From the NCBI RefSeq assembly GCF_003846185.1, contig NZ_ML123034.1, positions 5,749,401 to 5,813,400 of the forward strand: DNA of 64,000 nt, in the 5' to 3' direction. Source of the stretch: Streptomyces sp. ADI96-02. GTDB lineage: Bacteria > Actinomycetota > Actinomycetes > Streptomycetales > Streptomycetaceae. Every line of letters begins with the position of its first letter. Within the stretch, counting starts at the first letter, position 1. Shown here piece by piece: positions 22,110 to 29,672 of this stretch. The notes beneath the pieces are model-generated. The model saw only the letters and a program-made list of their open reading frames with translations, was not told the DNA's origin and made no database searches. The translations under genes were made by a program, and so were the position numbers.

Positions 22110-22610
22110 TCAGCCCAGGGAGCGGACCGGGAGAAGGCAGTGGGCCGCGGTGCGCACGACGTCCTCGTTCGCGGCGAAGGCCCGCAGCTGGTCCTCGGTC
22201 ACCGGCTGCCCGGGAACGGCCTCCGGCCACGGGCGGGTGGCGAACATGCCGTAGACCTGGCCCTGGGACTGGGCGGCGGCCAGCCACTCGGCGGGTGCCG
22301 GGTACTGCGCGGTGAGGTGAGGCATCGTCAGGACGGCCTGTCCCGCCTGGACCAACAGCTTGGCCTGGATGCCCGGGGTCTCCGCCGCGTCCTGAAGAGC
22401 GCCGCCGATCTGGAGGCCCGCACGCTCCAGCGCGGCGTGCATGGCGGACTGCCCGACCACCGGCCCGTCCTGGCCGTCGCCGAGGGAGTAGGCGAGGAGG
22501 TAGGCGGTGTCGTGCCCGGCACCGGGCTGCTCGCTGCTCCAGCCGATGAGGATCTGCGTGCCCAACTGGGCCTGGGTGAAGGTGCCGGCCGAGGTCTGAG
22601 GTGTGGTCAT
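22110..22610 (-). CDS. DUF5949-like conserved protein
   Basis: This 166-residue soluble protein has no signal or membrane segment. Blocks LGTQILIGWSSEQ, DTAYLLAYSLGDGQDGP and AAHCLLPVRSLG resemble the Streptomyces DUF5949 family, for which I know no function. The ATG at 22610 was chosen because the longer frame to 22847 is not conserved in character. The gene faces rodlin 3 across a strong terminator and diverges from the rsgA unit. Confidence 0.7.
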   Translation of the reverse strand: MTTPQTSAGTFTQAQLGTQILIGWSSEQPGAGHDTAYLLAYSLGDGQDGPVVGQSAMHAALERAGLQIGGALQDAAETPGIQAKLLVQAGQAVLTMPHLTAQYPAPAEWLAAAQSQGQVYGMFATRPWPEAVPGQPVTEDQLRAFAANEDVVRTAAHCLLPVRSLG

Positions 22611-22747
22611 GTCCGGCACCCTAACGGCCACGGACCGGTCGCTATGCATGCGTATCACCCGATCGAGGGAGATCACAGGGTAACTCCGGTGAAACCGCGG
22701 ACGTGTCCGGTGCTCGGACCCTCCACCGGCCCTCGCCGGAAAATCCG

Positions 22748-22778
22748 TTGACGCCGCCCGAGGGCGGAGGGCTACAGT
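22748..22778 (+). promoter_or_regulatory. Promoter before the 23-codon ORF and rsgA
   Basis: TTGACG at 22748 and TACAGT at 22773 (spacer 19, or 18 to CTACAG) form a good housekeeping-type promoter about 70 bases before the small ORF at 22850. Confidence 0.6.
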
Positions 22779-22849
22779 GGCCGACGTTCCGTGCGCCGGA
22801 GATCCGCGCGCGGCCGACGAGCAAGAGGAAGCAGGAGGTGAGGACATTG

Positions 22850-22921
22850 ATGACTGTCGTTGCGACGGGCGCTGCCCCCGACCCGAAGAACATCGTTCTC
22901 ATCCCCGTGGCCACCGGCTGA
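22850..22921 (+). CDS. 23-codon ORF upstream of rsgA, possible leader peptide
   Basis: An ATG at 22850 preceded by a strong AGGAGGTGAGG opens a 23-codon frame that begins MTVVATGAAP, continues DPKNIVLIPVATG and stops at 22921. It lies 61 bases before the rsgA start, on the same predicted transcript. There is no run of a regulatory amino acid; the peptide is hydrophobic with an ATG motif repeated near both ends. It may be a leader peptide or a short stand-alone protein. I know of no named family. Confidence 0.5.
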   Translation: MTVVATGAAPDPKNIVLIPVATG

Positions 22922-22982
22922 CCACTTCTCACGACTCCGCGCCGAGCGCGCGCCGCCGGGGCCACCCTGTGAAGGGTTTCCC

Positions 22983-24137
22983 TTGTCTTTCCCGTTTCCT
23001 CCGGCTTCCTCCTCCTCCCACCCGCTCGCTCCGTACGGCTGGGACGACGACTGGGCGGCGGCCTTCTCCCCGTACGCCGCGCAGGGGCTCGTGCCGGGGC
23101 GTGTGGTGCGCGTCGACCGCGGTCGGTGCGACGTCGTCACCGCCGTCGGCACCGTCCGCGCCGACACCGCGTTCGTCGTCCCGCGCGACCCGATGCGCAT
23201 CGTCTGCACCGGGGACTGGGCGGCGCTCGACGCGGACGGCGACCCGCGGTTCGTCCGCACGCTGCTGCCGCGCCGCACCGCCTTCGTCCGGTCGACCTCC
23301 TCGCAGCGGTCCGAGGGCCAGGTGCTCGCCACCAACATCGACCACATCGCCCTCTGCGTCTCGCTCGCCGTCGAACTCGACCTCGGGCGGCTGGAGAGGT
23401 TCCTCGCGCTCGCCATGTCCAGCTCCAGCGGGGCCGCACTGCTGGGCGAGGGGCTCGGGGCCGGAGACCGGGCGCCCCAGCCGATCGTGCTGCTCACCAA
23501 GGCGGACCTGGTGCCCGACGCCGTCACCCTGTCTCATCTCGTCCAGGACGTCGAAGCCGTCGCCCCCGGCGTCCAGGTGCTGCCCGTCAGCTCCACCACG
23601 GGCGAGGGCCTGGACGTGTTCGCCGCCGTCGTCTCCGGCGGTACGAGCGTGCTGCTCGGCGTCTCCGGCGCGGGCAAGTCCACGCTGGCCAACACCCTGC
23701 TCGGACTCGACGTGATGGAGGTGCGGGCCGCGCGCGACGTCGACGGCAAGGGCCGGCACACCACCACGACCCGCAACCTGCTCGTGCTGCCGCACGGCGG
23801 CGTCCTCATCGACACCCCCGGACTGCGCGGCGTCGGGTTGTACGACGCGGAGGCGGGCGTCGGGCAGGTCTTCTCGGAGATCGAGGAGCTGGCGGCCGAC
23901 TGCCGGTTCCACGACTGCGCCCACGAGGCCGAGCCCGGGTGCGCGGTGCGGGGCGCACTGGCGGACGGCAGCCTGCCCGAGCGGCGTTTCGACAGCTACC
24001 GCAAGCTCCTGCGCGAGAACCAGCGCATCGCCGCCAGGACGGATGCCCGGCTGCGCTCGGAGATCCGCAAGGACTGGAAGCGCAAGGGCGCCGAGGGCCG
24101 GGCCGCGCTGGAGGTCAAGCGGGGCCGGACGCGGTAG
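22983..24137 (+). CDS. rsgA: Ribosome small subunit-dependent GTPase A
   Basis: RsgA assists late maturation of the 30S subunit through ribosome-stimulated GTP hydrolysis. This 384-residue protein shows the circularly permuted GTPase order: G4 TKAD at 172-175 precedes G1 GVSGAGKST at 226-234 and G3 DTPG at 277-280. An N-terminal OB-fold region and a C-terminal zinc site (Cys307, Cys312, His314, Cys320) are present. The TTG at 22983 is the best start because GAAGGG is six bases upstream and no ATG or GTG fits; the protein then begins MSFPFPPASS. It follows a short peptide ORF. Confidence 0.92.
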   Translation: MSFPFPPASSSSHPLAPYGWDDDWAAAFSPYAAQGLVPGRVVRVDRGRCDVVTAVGTVRADTAFVVPRDPMRIVCTGDWAALDADGDPRFVRTLLPRRTAFVRSTSSQRSEGQVLATNIDHIALCVSLAVELDLGRLERFLALAMSSSSGAALLGEGLGAGDRAPQPIVLLTKADLVPDAVTLSHLVQDVEAVAPGVQVLPVSSTTGEGLDVFAAVVSGGTSVLLGVSGAGKSTLANTLLGLDVMEVRAARDVDGKGRHTTTTRNLLVLPHGGVLIDTPGLRGVGLYDAEAGVGQVFSEIEELAADCRFHDCAHEAEPGCAVRGALADGSLPERRFDSYRKLLRENQRIAARTDARLRSEIRKDWKRKGAEGRAALEVKRGRTR

Positions 24138-24234
24138 GGGCGGTCCCGGACCGGGTACGGGGCGGGTGGTGGCGGCGGGCGGCGGCTACCGGGGCGCGCG
24201 GACGCCCGGCGCGGGCGGCCGGATCAGGCGGCGG

Positions 24235-24717
24235 TCAGGCCCAGATCAGCGCGCCGAGCCAGCCGCCGACGACCAGCAGGCAGGCGAACAGCTCCACGAG
24301 CACCGCGTACCCGGTCGTCCGCATCACCGACCGCATCGACGCCCAGCCCGCCCCGCCGCTGCCCAGCCGCAGCCGCTCGGTCCCGTAGATCGCGCCCATG
24401 TAGCCGAGGACCGCGCCCACCACGGGCACCACGAAGAACCCCACGATTCCGGCGACCCCGCCGATCATCAACGTGCGCCGGGGTGCGCCGGACTCGTCGG
24501 GGCGGCGCGGCGGCAGCAGCGGTTTGAGCGCCTGGTTCACCAGCATGAGCACGGTCGCGCCGATCAGCACGGCCCACGCCGTCGCCGTCACGTCCGTCAG
24601 GGCCCACCACAGCACCGCCGCCCAGACGATCGCCTGGCCCGGCACCCCCGGCGTCAGCACCCCGACCAGGCCCAGCAGCATGACCAGGCCGACGACGACG
24701 AGCTGCCACACACTCAT
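24235..24717 (-). CDS. DUF456 membrane protein
   Basis: This 160-residue membrane protein has four hydrophobic segments. Its N-terminal VVVGLVMLLGLVGVLTPGVP and the glycine-rich GFFVVPVVGAVLGYMGAIYG block are typical of DUF456. The family has glycine-zipper-like segments and no established activity. It reads toward rsgA and lies directly downstream of the LuxR gene on the same strand (gap 36 bases), so it may be cotranscribed with it. Confidence 0.85.
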   Translation of the reverse strand: MSVWQLVVVGLVMLLGLVGVLTPGVPGQAIVWAAVLWWALTDVTATAWAVLIGATVLMLVNQALKPLLPPRRPDESGAPRRTLMIGGVAGIVGFFVVPVVGAVLGYMGAIYGTERLRLGSGGAGWASMRSVMRTTGYAVLVELFACLLVVGGWLGALIWA

Positions 24718-24753
24718 CTGTCCAGCCTGCCGGAGAGTGCACCGCTCTGCCCG

Positions 24754-25773
24754 TCAGCGCGCCCCGCCGGACCGTGCGGTCGCGGGCCGGGCCGTGTCCC
24801 GGGCGACCCAGCCCCGCTCGTAGGCGTGCCAGCCCAGCTGGAGCCGGGTCGAGACGCCGGTCAGCTCCATCAGCCCCTTCACCCGGCGCTGCACGGTCCG
24901 AAGCCCCAGGTCGAGCTGTTTGGCGACGCTCGCGTCGGTCAGCCCGGCCAGCAGCAGGGACAGCACCTCCAGGTCCGTCGGGTCGGGGCCGACGGCGTCC
25001 TCGCCGACCGCGCCGCCCTCGCCCAGCCGCAACGGCACCGCCTCGCGCCACACCGCCTCGAAGAGGCCCGTCAGCGATTCCAGGAGCCCGCTGGCGTGCA
25101 CCACCAGGGCGGCCGGTTCCGCCCCGCGCCCGGTCAGCGGCACCATCGCCAGGCTCCCGTCCGCGACGACCAGCTTCGTCGGCACCCGGTCCACCACCCG
25201 GCACTGCTCGTCGCGGCCCAGCGCCGCCGACAGCTCCGTGATCCCGAACGGCAGGGAGAGCACCTCGCGCTCGACCACCACCCGGTGGCTCACCCCGCGC
25301 GCGGCGGCCCGCTCCTCCGACTCGTTCTCCATCCCGCTCACCGCGATCGGCTTCCCGGTGACCAGCGCGCACACCTCGGTGACCGCACCCAGCCGGAGCT
25401 GGTGGAAGCGGTGCGCGACGGCGCTCGCGCCGGTCACCACCTCCACCAGGTCGTGCACGGCCGGCTCGCCGGCCTCCGACCGGTACTCCGCGGCGAGCAG
25501 CGCCGACGCCAGCTCCGCCTGCTCCAGTTCGTGCCGCTGCCGGATGAGCAGGGCGCCGAGCGCCAGGCCGGGCGGGGCCGCCACCCACCGGCCGGGCCGG
25601 GCCGAGGACCGCGCGGCCAGCCCCTGCCGCTCCAGCCGGCGCAGCACGCGTTCGGTGTCCGCCTCGGGGCGCATCAGGCGGTGTGCCAGATCGGAGAGTT
25701 CCGCCGCTCCGGCCGCGACGAGCGCGCGGTACGCGGCTTCCTGTCGCTCGTCGAGACCTATCGCCCCCAGCAT
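24754..25773 (-). CDS. LuxR-type regulator with TrmB-like N-terminus
   Basis: This 339-residue regulator has an N-terminal TrmB-like winged helix (LDERQEAAYRALVAAGAAEL and RVLRRLERQGL) and a C-terminal LuxR helix-turn-helix (LEVLSLLLAGLTDASVAKQL and RTVQRRVKGL, about residues 270-320). This architecture is very common in Streptomyces and usually lacks a kinase partner. The ATG at 25773 begins the TrmB fold. A strong intrinsic terminator and G-rich tracts lie in the 228-base gap between it and the divergent PP2C-like gene. Confidence 0.88.
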   Translation of the reverse strand: MLGAIGLDERQEAAYRALVAAGAAELSDLAHRLMRPEADTERVLRRLERQGLAARSSARPGRWVAAPPGLALGALLIRQRHELEQAELASALLAAEYRSEAGEPAVHDLVEVVTGASAVAHRFHQLRLGAVTEVCALVTGKPIAVSGMENESEERAAARGVSHRVVVEREVLSLPFGITELSAALGRDEQCRVVDRVPTKLVVADGSLAMVPLTGRGAEPAALVVHASGLLESLTGLFEAVWREAVPLRLGEGGAVGEDAVGPDPTDLEVLSLLLAGLTDASVAKQLDLGLRTVQRRVKGLMELTGVSTRLQLGWHAYERGWVARDTARPATARSGGAR

Positions 25774-25915
25774 GTTCCGACCCTCCTCGGATGTGGTGCC
25801 CGCCGATCGCGGCGCCCGTTCCGACCGGTGGCCGCGGCGAACAGGGCCACGGCGCAAACCCGCCGGGCACATCATCCCCCGTACCCCCCGTCCCTCTGCC
25901 ACTGTCGCGCCATGG

Positions 25916-25954
25916 CGCCGACCGGCCCGCACCGAGCCGGTCGGCGGGGTTTTT
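25916..25954 (+). terminator. Intrinsic terminator in the leader of the PP2C-like gene
   Basis: CGCCGACCGGC and GCCGGTCGGCG form a perfect 11-bp stem with a 9-base loop, followed by GGG and five T. It ends 47 bases before the PP2C-like ATG. No plus-strand gene lies directly before it, so it either ends an unannotated short transcript or attenuates the downstream gene. Confidence 0.7.
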
Positions 25955-26001
25955 GCGCGCGTCCCGTTTTCGCGCGGGCTCCGCGGTGGACAATAAGGGG
26001 C

Positions 26002-27753
26002 ATGAGTCAGCAGGGGGAGAAGCCCGCCGCCCACGAGGACGACTGGTGGCGGAAGCTGTACGACGAGACCGCCTCGGACACCGGTCCCGGCAGGGCGGCC
26101 GACAGCCTCGACGACCGCTTCGACTCCGCGTCGGACACGGTGGGCCGGGCGGTCTCCCCGCGCCGTGACACCGTCGTGGAGGCGCGCCGTGAGCCGCGCG
26201 CGGCGGCACGCACGCCGACGGAAGCGGAAACGGAAACGGAGGCGGAAGTGCGGACGGAGTCGAATCCGCAGCCGCGGCCGGATCGTGAGTCGGGGACGCC
26301 CGGGGCGGATCCACCGCCCGCCCCGGTCCCGGACGCCCGCCGCGAACCGGATGCGGAATCCGAACCGCTCACGGGATCCGAGCGGTCGCCGTCGGGCCGT
26401 GGTCCTCAGGCCGCCGCCCCGGCGGGCGTGGTGCCCGAGCCGCGCGACGCCGGTACGGCCGGGACGCCCGCCGCACCGGCCCCGCCGCCCGCGCCTCCCC
26501 GGCCCGCGCACGCCCCGCCGCCGCAGGCCGCACCGCTACCGCAGGCCGCACCGGCCCCGCCGCCCCCGCAGGCACCTCCTGCCCCCGCCCCACCGGCATC
26601 CCCGCCCCGGCCGCCGAAACCGCCCCGCGTCACGGGCTTCCCGGCTCCCTGGGAGGCACCGGTCGCGCCCGCCGCCCCTTCCCGTCCGCGTACGTTCCCC
26701 GCGCCCGCCGCACCACCCGACCCCCGCTCCGCGACCGGGGCCGTGCCGCCCGGCGGCGCCGACGGGGCTCCCGCCGCGGCGGAAGCCCGGCCCGTCGTCG
26801 GACACCTCGGCGACCGGCCGCCGACCTACGACCCCGAGCCCGCCGCCCTGCCCGCCGCCACCGCGCAGAACCTGGACGAACTCGCCCCCGACACCGTGCT
26901 GGACGGCGCCCGGTACGGGACGTACACCCTGCGCGCCGCCTCCGTCCGTGGCGACTCCGCCCGCTTCCGCGGCGAACCCCGGCGCGACGCGCTGCTCACC
27001 GCCCGCTTCGGGTCCGCCGAGAGCGCCCTGGTCCTGATCGCCGTGGCAGGCGGTTCGCGATCCGGCGAAGGAGCCCAGCCGGCAGCGGCCGACGCCGTCC
27101 GCTGGATCGGCAGGGCCGTCGCTCGCAGCCACGTGCGGCTCTCCGCGGACATAAGGGCCGGACGCCGGGCCGATCTCACGTCCGGACTGCATCGCCTCAC
27201 CGACCGTACGTACGGAAATCTGCGGGCCCGCGCCGCCGAACTCGGCCTGGAAGCAGGCGAGTACACCGCCGGTCTGCGCTGCCTGCTGCTGTCCGCCGAT
27301 CCCGCCTGCCGCACCCGGGTCTTCTTCGGCGTCGGCGCGGGCGGCCTCTTCCGCCTCCGCGACGGCGTCTGGCACGACCTGGACCCGTGGAATCCCGAGG
27401 AGGAGAGCACGGCGCGGGCGGCGGCCATGAGCGAGGAGGGCCCCGACGGCGACCGGCTGACCATGGACCTCCAGATCGCCCCGCCCCCGCCCTCGCACAC
27501 CGGCAGCCCCGTCCCACCGCCCGCCCGCGCCTTCCGTTTCCGTGCCTCGGCGGCGCGCCCGGGGGACACGCTGCTGCTGTGCAGCAACGGGTTCGCCGAG
27601 CCGATGCGCGGTGAACCGGAACTCCCGGCCGAGCTGGCGCGGCGCTGGGGAACGGCGACGCCGCCCGGCCTGCCCGCCTTCCTCGCCGACACGCAGCTCC
27701 GGATCAAGGGGTACGCCGACGACCGCACGTGCGCGGCCGTCTGGGAGGCGTAA
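26002..27753 (+). CDS. PP2C-like protein with long proline-rich N-terminus
   Basis: This 583-residue protein has a charged start (MSQQGEKPAAHEDDWWRKLY), about 200 residues of proline/alanine-rich disordered sequence, then a protein phosphatase 2C-like domain from about residue 300. The fold's blocks are recognisable, but the metal-binding acidic residues look lost. The first PP2C motif reads RGEPRRDALL where QDA is expected, VAGG replaces the DG strand, and CSNGFAEP replaces the SDG block; only DDRT remains near the C-terminus. A pseudophosphatase scaffold is therefore likely. It precedes poxB by 112 bases. Confidence 0.78.
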   Translation: MSQQGEKPAAHEDDWWRKLYDETASDTGPGRAADSLDDRFDSASDTVGRAVSPRRDTVVEARREPRAAARTPTEAETETEAEVRTESNPQPRPDRESGTPGADPPPAPVPDARREPDAESEPLTGSERSPSGRGPQAAAPAGVVPEPRDAGTAGTPAAPAPPPAPPRPAHAPPPQAAPLPQAAPAPPPPQAPPAPAPPASPPRPPKPPRVTGFPAPWEAPVAPAAPSRPRTFPAPAAPPDPRSATGAVPPGGADGAPAAAEARPVVGHLGDRPPTYDPEPAALPAATAQNLDELAPDTVLDGARYGTYTLRAASVRGDSARFRGEPRRDALLTARFGSAESALVLIAVAGGSRSGEGAQPAAADAVRWIGRAVARSHVRLSADIRAGRRADLTSGLHRLTDRTYGNLRARAAELGLEAGEYTAGLRCLLLSADPACRTRVFFGVGAGGLFRLRDGVWHDLDPWNPEEESTARAAAMSEEGPDGDRLTMDLQIAPPPPSHTGSPVPPPARAFRFRASAARPGDTLLLCSNGFAEPMRGEPELPAELARRWGTATPPGLPAFLADTQLRIKGYADDRTCAAVWEA

Positions 27754-27865
27754 CCGCGCACCCCGTGTGTTGATGGACTCCGGAGGCCGTCCGCCGGCGT
27801 TTCGGCCTTCGAGGTCCGGACAACCGACAGTGCACGGAGCACAGGCGAGGGAAGGGTGCGCGGCC

Positions 27866-29608
27866 ATGGCCAAGCAGAACGTGGCGGAGCAGTTCGTCGA
27901 CATTCTCGCCCGGGCGGGCGTCAAACGTCTGTACGGCGTCGTCGGCGACAGCCTGAACCCCGTCGTGGACGCCGTCCGGCGTAACGCGTCCATCGACTGG
28001 ATCCACGTCCGGCACGAGGAGACCGCGGCCTTCGCCGCCGGGGCGGAAGCCCAGGTCACCGGCGGCCTGGCGGCCTGTGCCGGGTCCTGCGGACCGGGCA
28101 ACCTCCACCTGATCAACGGGCTCTACGACGCCCACCGGTCCATGGCGCCGGTGCTGGCGCTGGCCTCGCACATCCCCTCCGGCGAGATCGGCCTGAACTA
28201 CTTCCAGGAGACCCACCCGGGGCTGCTGTTCCAGGAGTGCAGCCACTACAACGAGATGATCTCCAACCCGGAGCAGATGCCCCGGCTCCTCCAGACGGCC
28301 ATCCAGCGCGCGGTCGGCCAGGGCGGGGTCAGCGTCGTCACGATGCCGGGCGACATCGCGTCCAAGCCCGCGCCGGACCGGACGGTGGAACACGCGCTGG
28401 TCGCCTCGCGGCCCACCGTGCGCCCCGGGGACGACGAGATCGACACGTTCTGCCGGCTGGTGGACGACGCCAGACGGGTGACGCTGTTCTGCGGCAGCGG
28501 CACCGCGGGTGCGCACGCCGAGGTCATGCAGTTCGCCGAGAAGGTGAAGGCCCCGGTCGGGCACGCGCTGCGCGGCAAGGAGTGGATCCAGTACGACAAC
28601 CCGTACGACGTCGGCATGAGCGGGCTGCTCGGCTACGGCGCGGCGTACGAGGCGACGCACGAGTGCGACCTGCTCATCCTGCTCGGCACCGACTTCCCCT
28701 ACTACGCCTTCCTGCCCGACGACGTGAAGATCGTCCAGGTCGACGTGCGCCCCGAGAACCTGGGCCGGCGCTGCAAGCTCGACCTGGCGGTGTGGGGAGA
28801 CGTGCGGGAGACGCTGCGCTGCCTGACCCCGAGGGTGCAGCCCAAGACCGACCGGAAATTCCTCGACCGGATGCTGAAGAAGCACGCCGACGCGCTGGAG
28901 GGCGTCGTCAAGGCGTACACCCGCAAGGTCGAGAAGCACGTTCCGATCCACCCCGAGTACGTCGCCTCCGTACTGGACGAACTGGCGGATCCCGAAGCCG
29001 TGTTCACCGTCGACACCGGCATGAACAACGTCTGGGCCGCGCGCTATCTGACGCCCAACGGCAGGCGCCGGGTGATCGGTTCGTTCACTCACGGGTCGAT
29101 GGCGAACGCGCTGCCGCAGGCGATCGGAGCCCAGTTCACCGACCTGAACCGGCAGGTCGTGGCGATGTCCGGCGACGGCGGCTTCTCCATGCTGATGGGC
29201 GACTTCCTCACGCTGGTCCAGTACGACCTGCCGGTGAAGGTGGTCCTCTTCAACAACTCAGCTCTCGGCATGGTGGAGTTGGAGATGATGGTGGGCGGCC
29301 TGCCCGCCTACGGCACCACCAACAAGAACCCGGACTTCGCGGCCGTCGCGCGCGCCGCCGGGGCGTACGGCGTACGAGTGGAGAAGCCCAAGCAGCTCCA
29401 CAGCGCGCTCAAGGACGCCTTCCGGCACAAGGGCCCGGCCCTGGTGGACGTGGTGACCGACCCGAACGCACTCTCCATCCCGCCGAAGATCAAGGCGGAC
29501 ATGGTCGCCGGCTTCGCGCTCTCCGCCAGCAAGGTCGTGCTGGACGGGGGAGTGGGCCGGATGGTCCAGATGGCCCGCTCCAACCTCCGCAACGTGCCGC
29601 GCCCCTGA
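27866..29608 (+). CDS. poxB: Thiamine pyrophosphate-dependent pyruvate oxidase/dehydrogenase (quinone)
   Basis: This 580-residue ThDP and FAD enzyme of the acetolactate synthase superfamily would decarboxylate pyruvate to acetate, passing electrons to quinone. The catalytic glutamate lies in HVRHEETAAFAAGAEAQVTG, the FAD/UPO domain spans about 190-330 (GSGTAGAHAEVMQFAEK), and the ThDP motif GDGGFSMLMGDF with distal NN is near residue 433. Length and the absence of an acetolactate synthase small subunit favour PoxB. The ATG at 27866 follows GAGGGAAGGG. A 20-bp terminator stem follows the stop. Confidence 0.88.
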   Translation: MAKQNVAEQFVDILARAGVKRLYGVVGDSLNPVVDAVRRNASIDWIHVRHEETAAFAAGAEAQVTGGLAACAGSCGPGNLHLINGLYDAHRSMAPVLALASHIPSGEIGLNYFQETHPGLLFQECSHYNEMISNPEQMPRLLQTAIQRAVGQGGVSVVTMPGDIASKPAPDRTVEHALVASRPTVRPGDDEIDTFCRLVDDARRVTLFCGSGTAGAHAEVMQFAEKVKAPVGHALRGKEWIQYDNPYDVGMSGLLGYGAAYEATHECDLLILLGTDFPYYAFLPDDVKIVQVDVRPENLGRRCKLDLAVWGDVRETLRCLTPRVQPKTDRKFLDRMLKKHADALEGVVKAYTRKVEKHVPIHPEYVASVLDELADPEAVFTVDTGMNNVWAARYLTPNGRRRVIGSFTHGSMANALPQAIGAQFTDLNRQVVAMSGDGGFSMLMGDFLTLVQYDLPVKVVLFNNSALGMVELEMMVGGLPAYGTTNKNPDFAAVARAAGAYGVRVEKPKQLHSALKDAFRHKGPALVDVVTDPNALSIPPKIKADMVAGFALSASKVVLDGGVGRMVQMARSNLRNVPRP

Positions 29609-29624
29609 CCCCCGCCCCCTGAGC

Positions 29625-29669
29625 GCGTCCGGCGCCGGGCCCGGGAGATCCGGGCCCGGCGCCGGACGC
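29625..29669. terminator. Bidirectional terminator between poxB and the mannosidase gene
   Basis: A perfect 20-bp stem (GCGTCCGGCGCCGGGCCCGG with its complement) and a 5-base loop separate convergent genes ending at 29608 and 29673. Confidence 0.85.
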
Positions 29670-29672
29670 CTC

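Noticed and set aside
22777..23715. Frame starting at 22777 overlapping rsgA
   Set aside because: It lacks GTPase motifs and is a shadow of the real rsgA frame.
24043..27753. Very long plus-strand frame reaching into the PP2C-like gene
   Set aside because: Only the part from ATG 26002 has protein-like composition; the earlier part lies opposite DUF456 and LuxR coding sequence.
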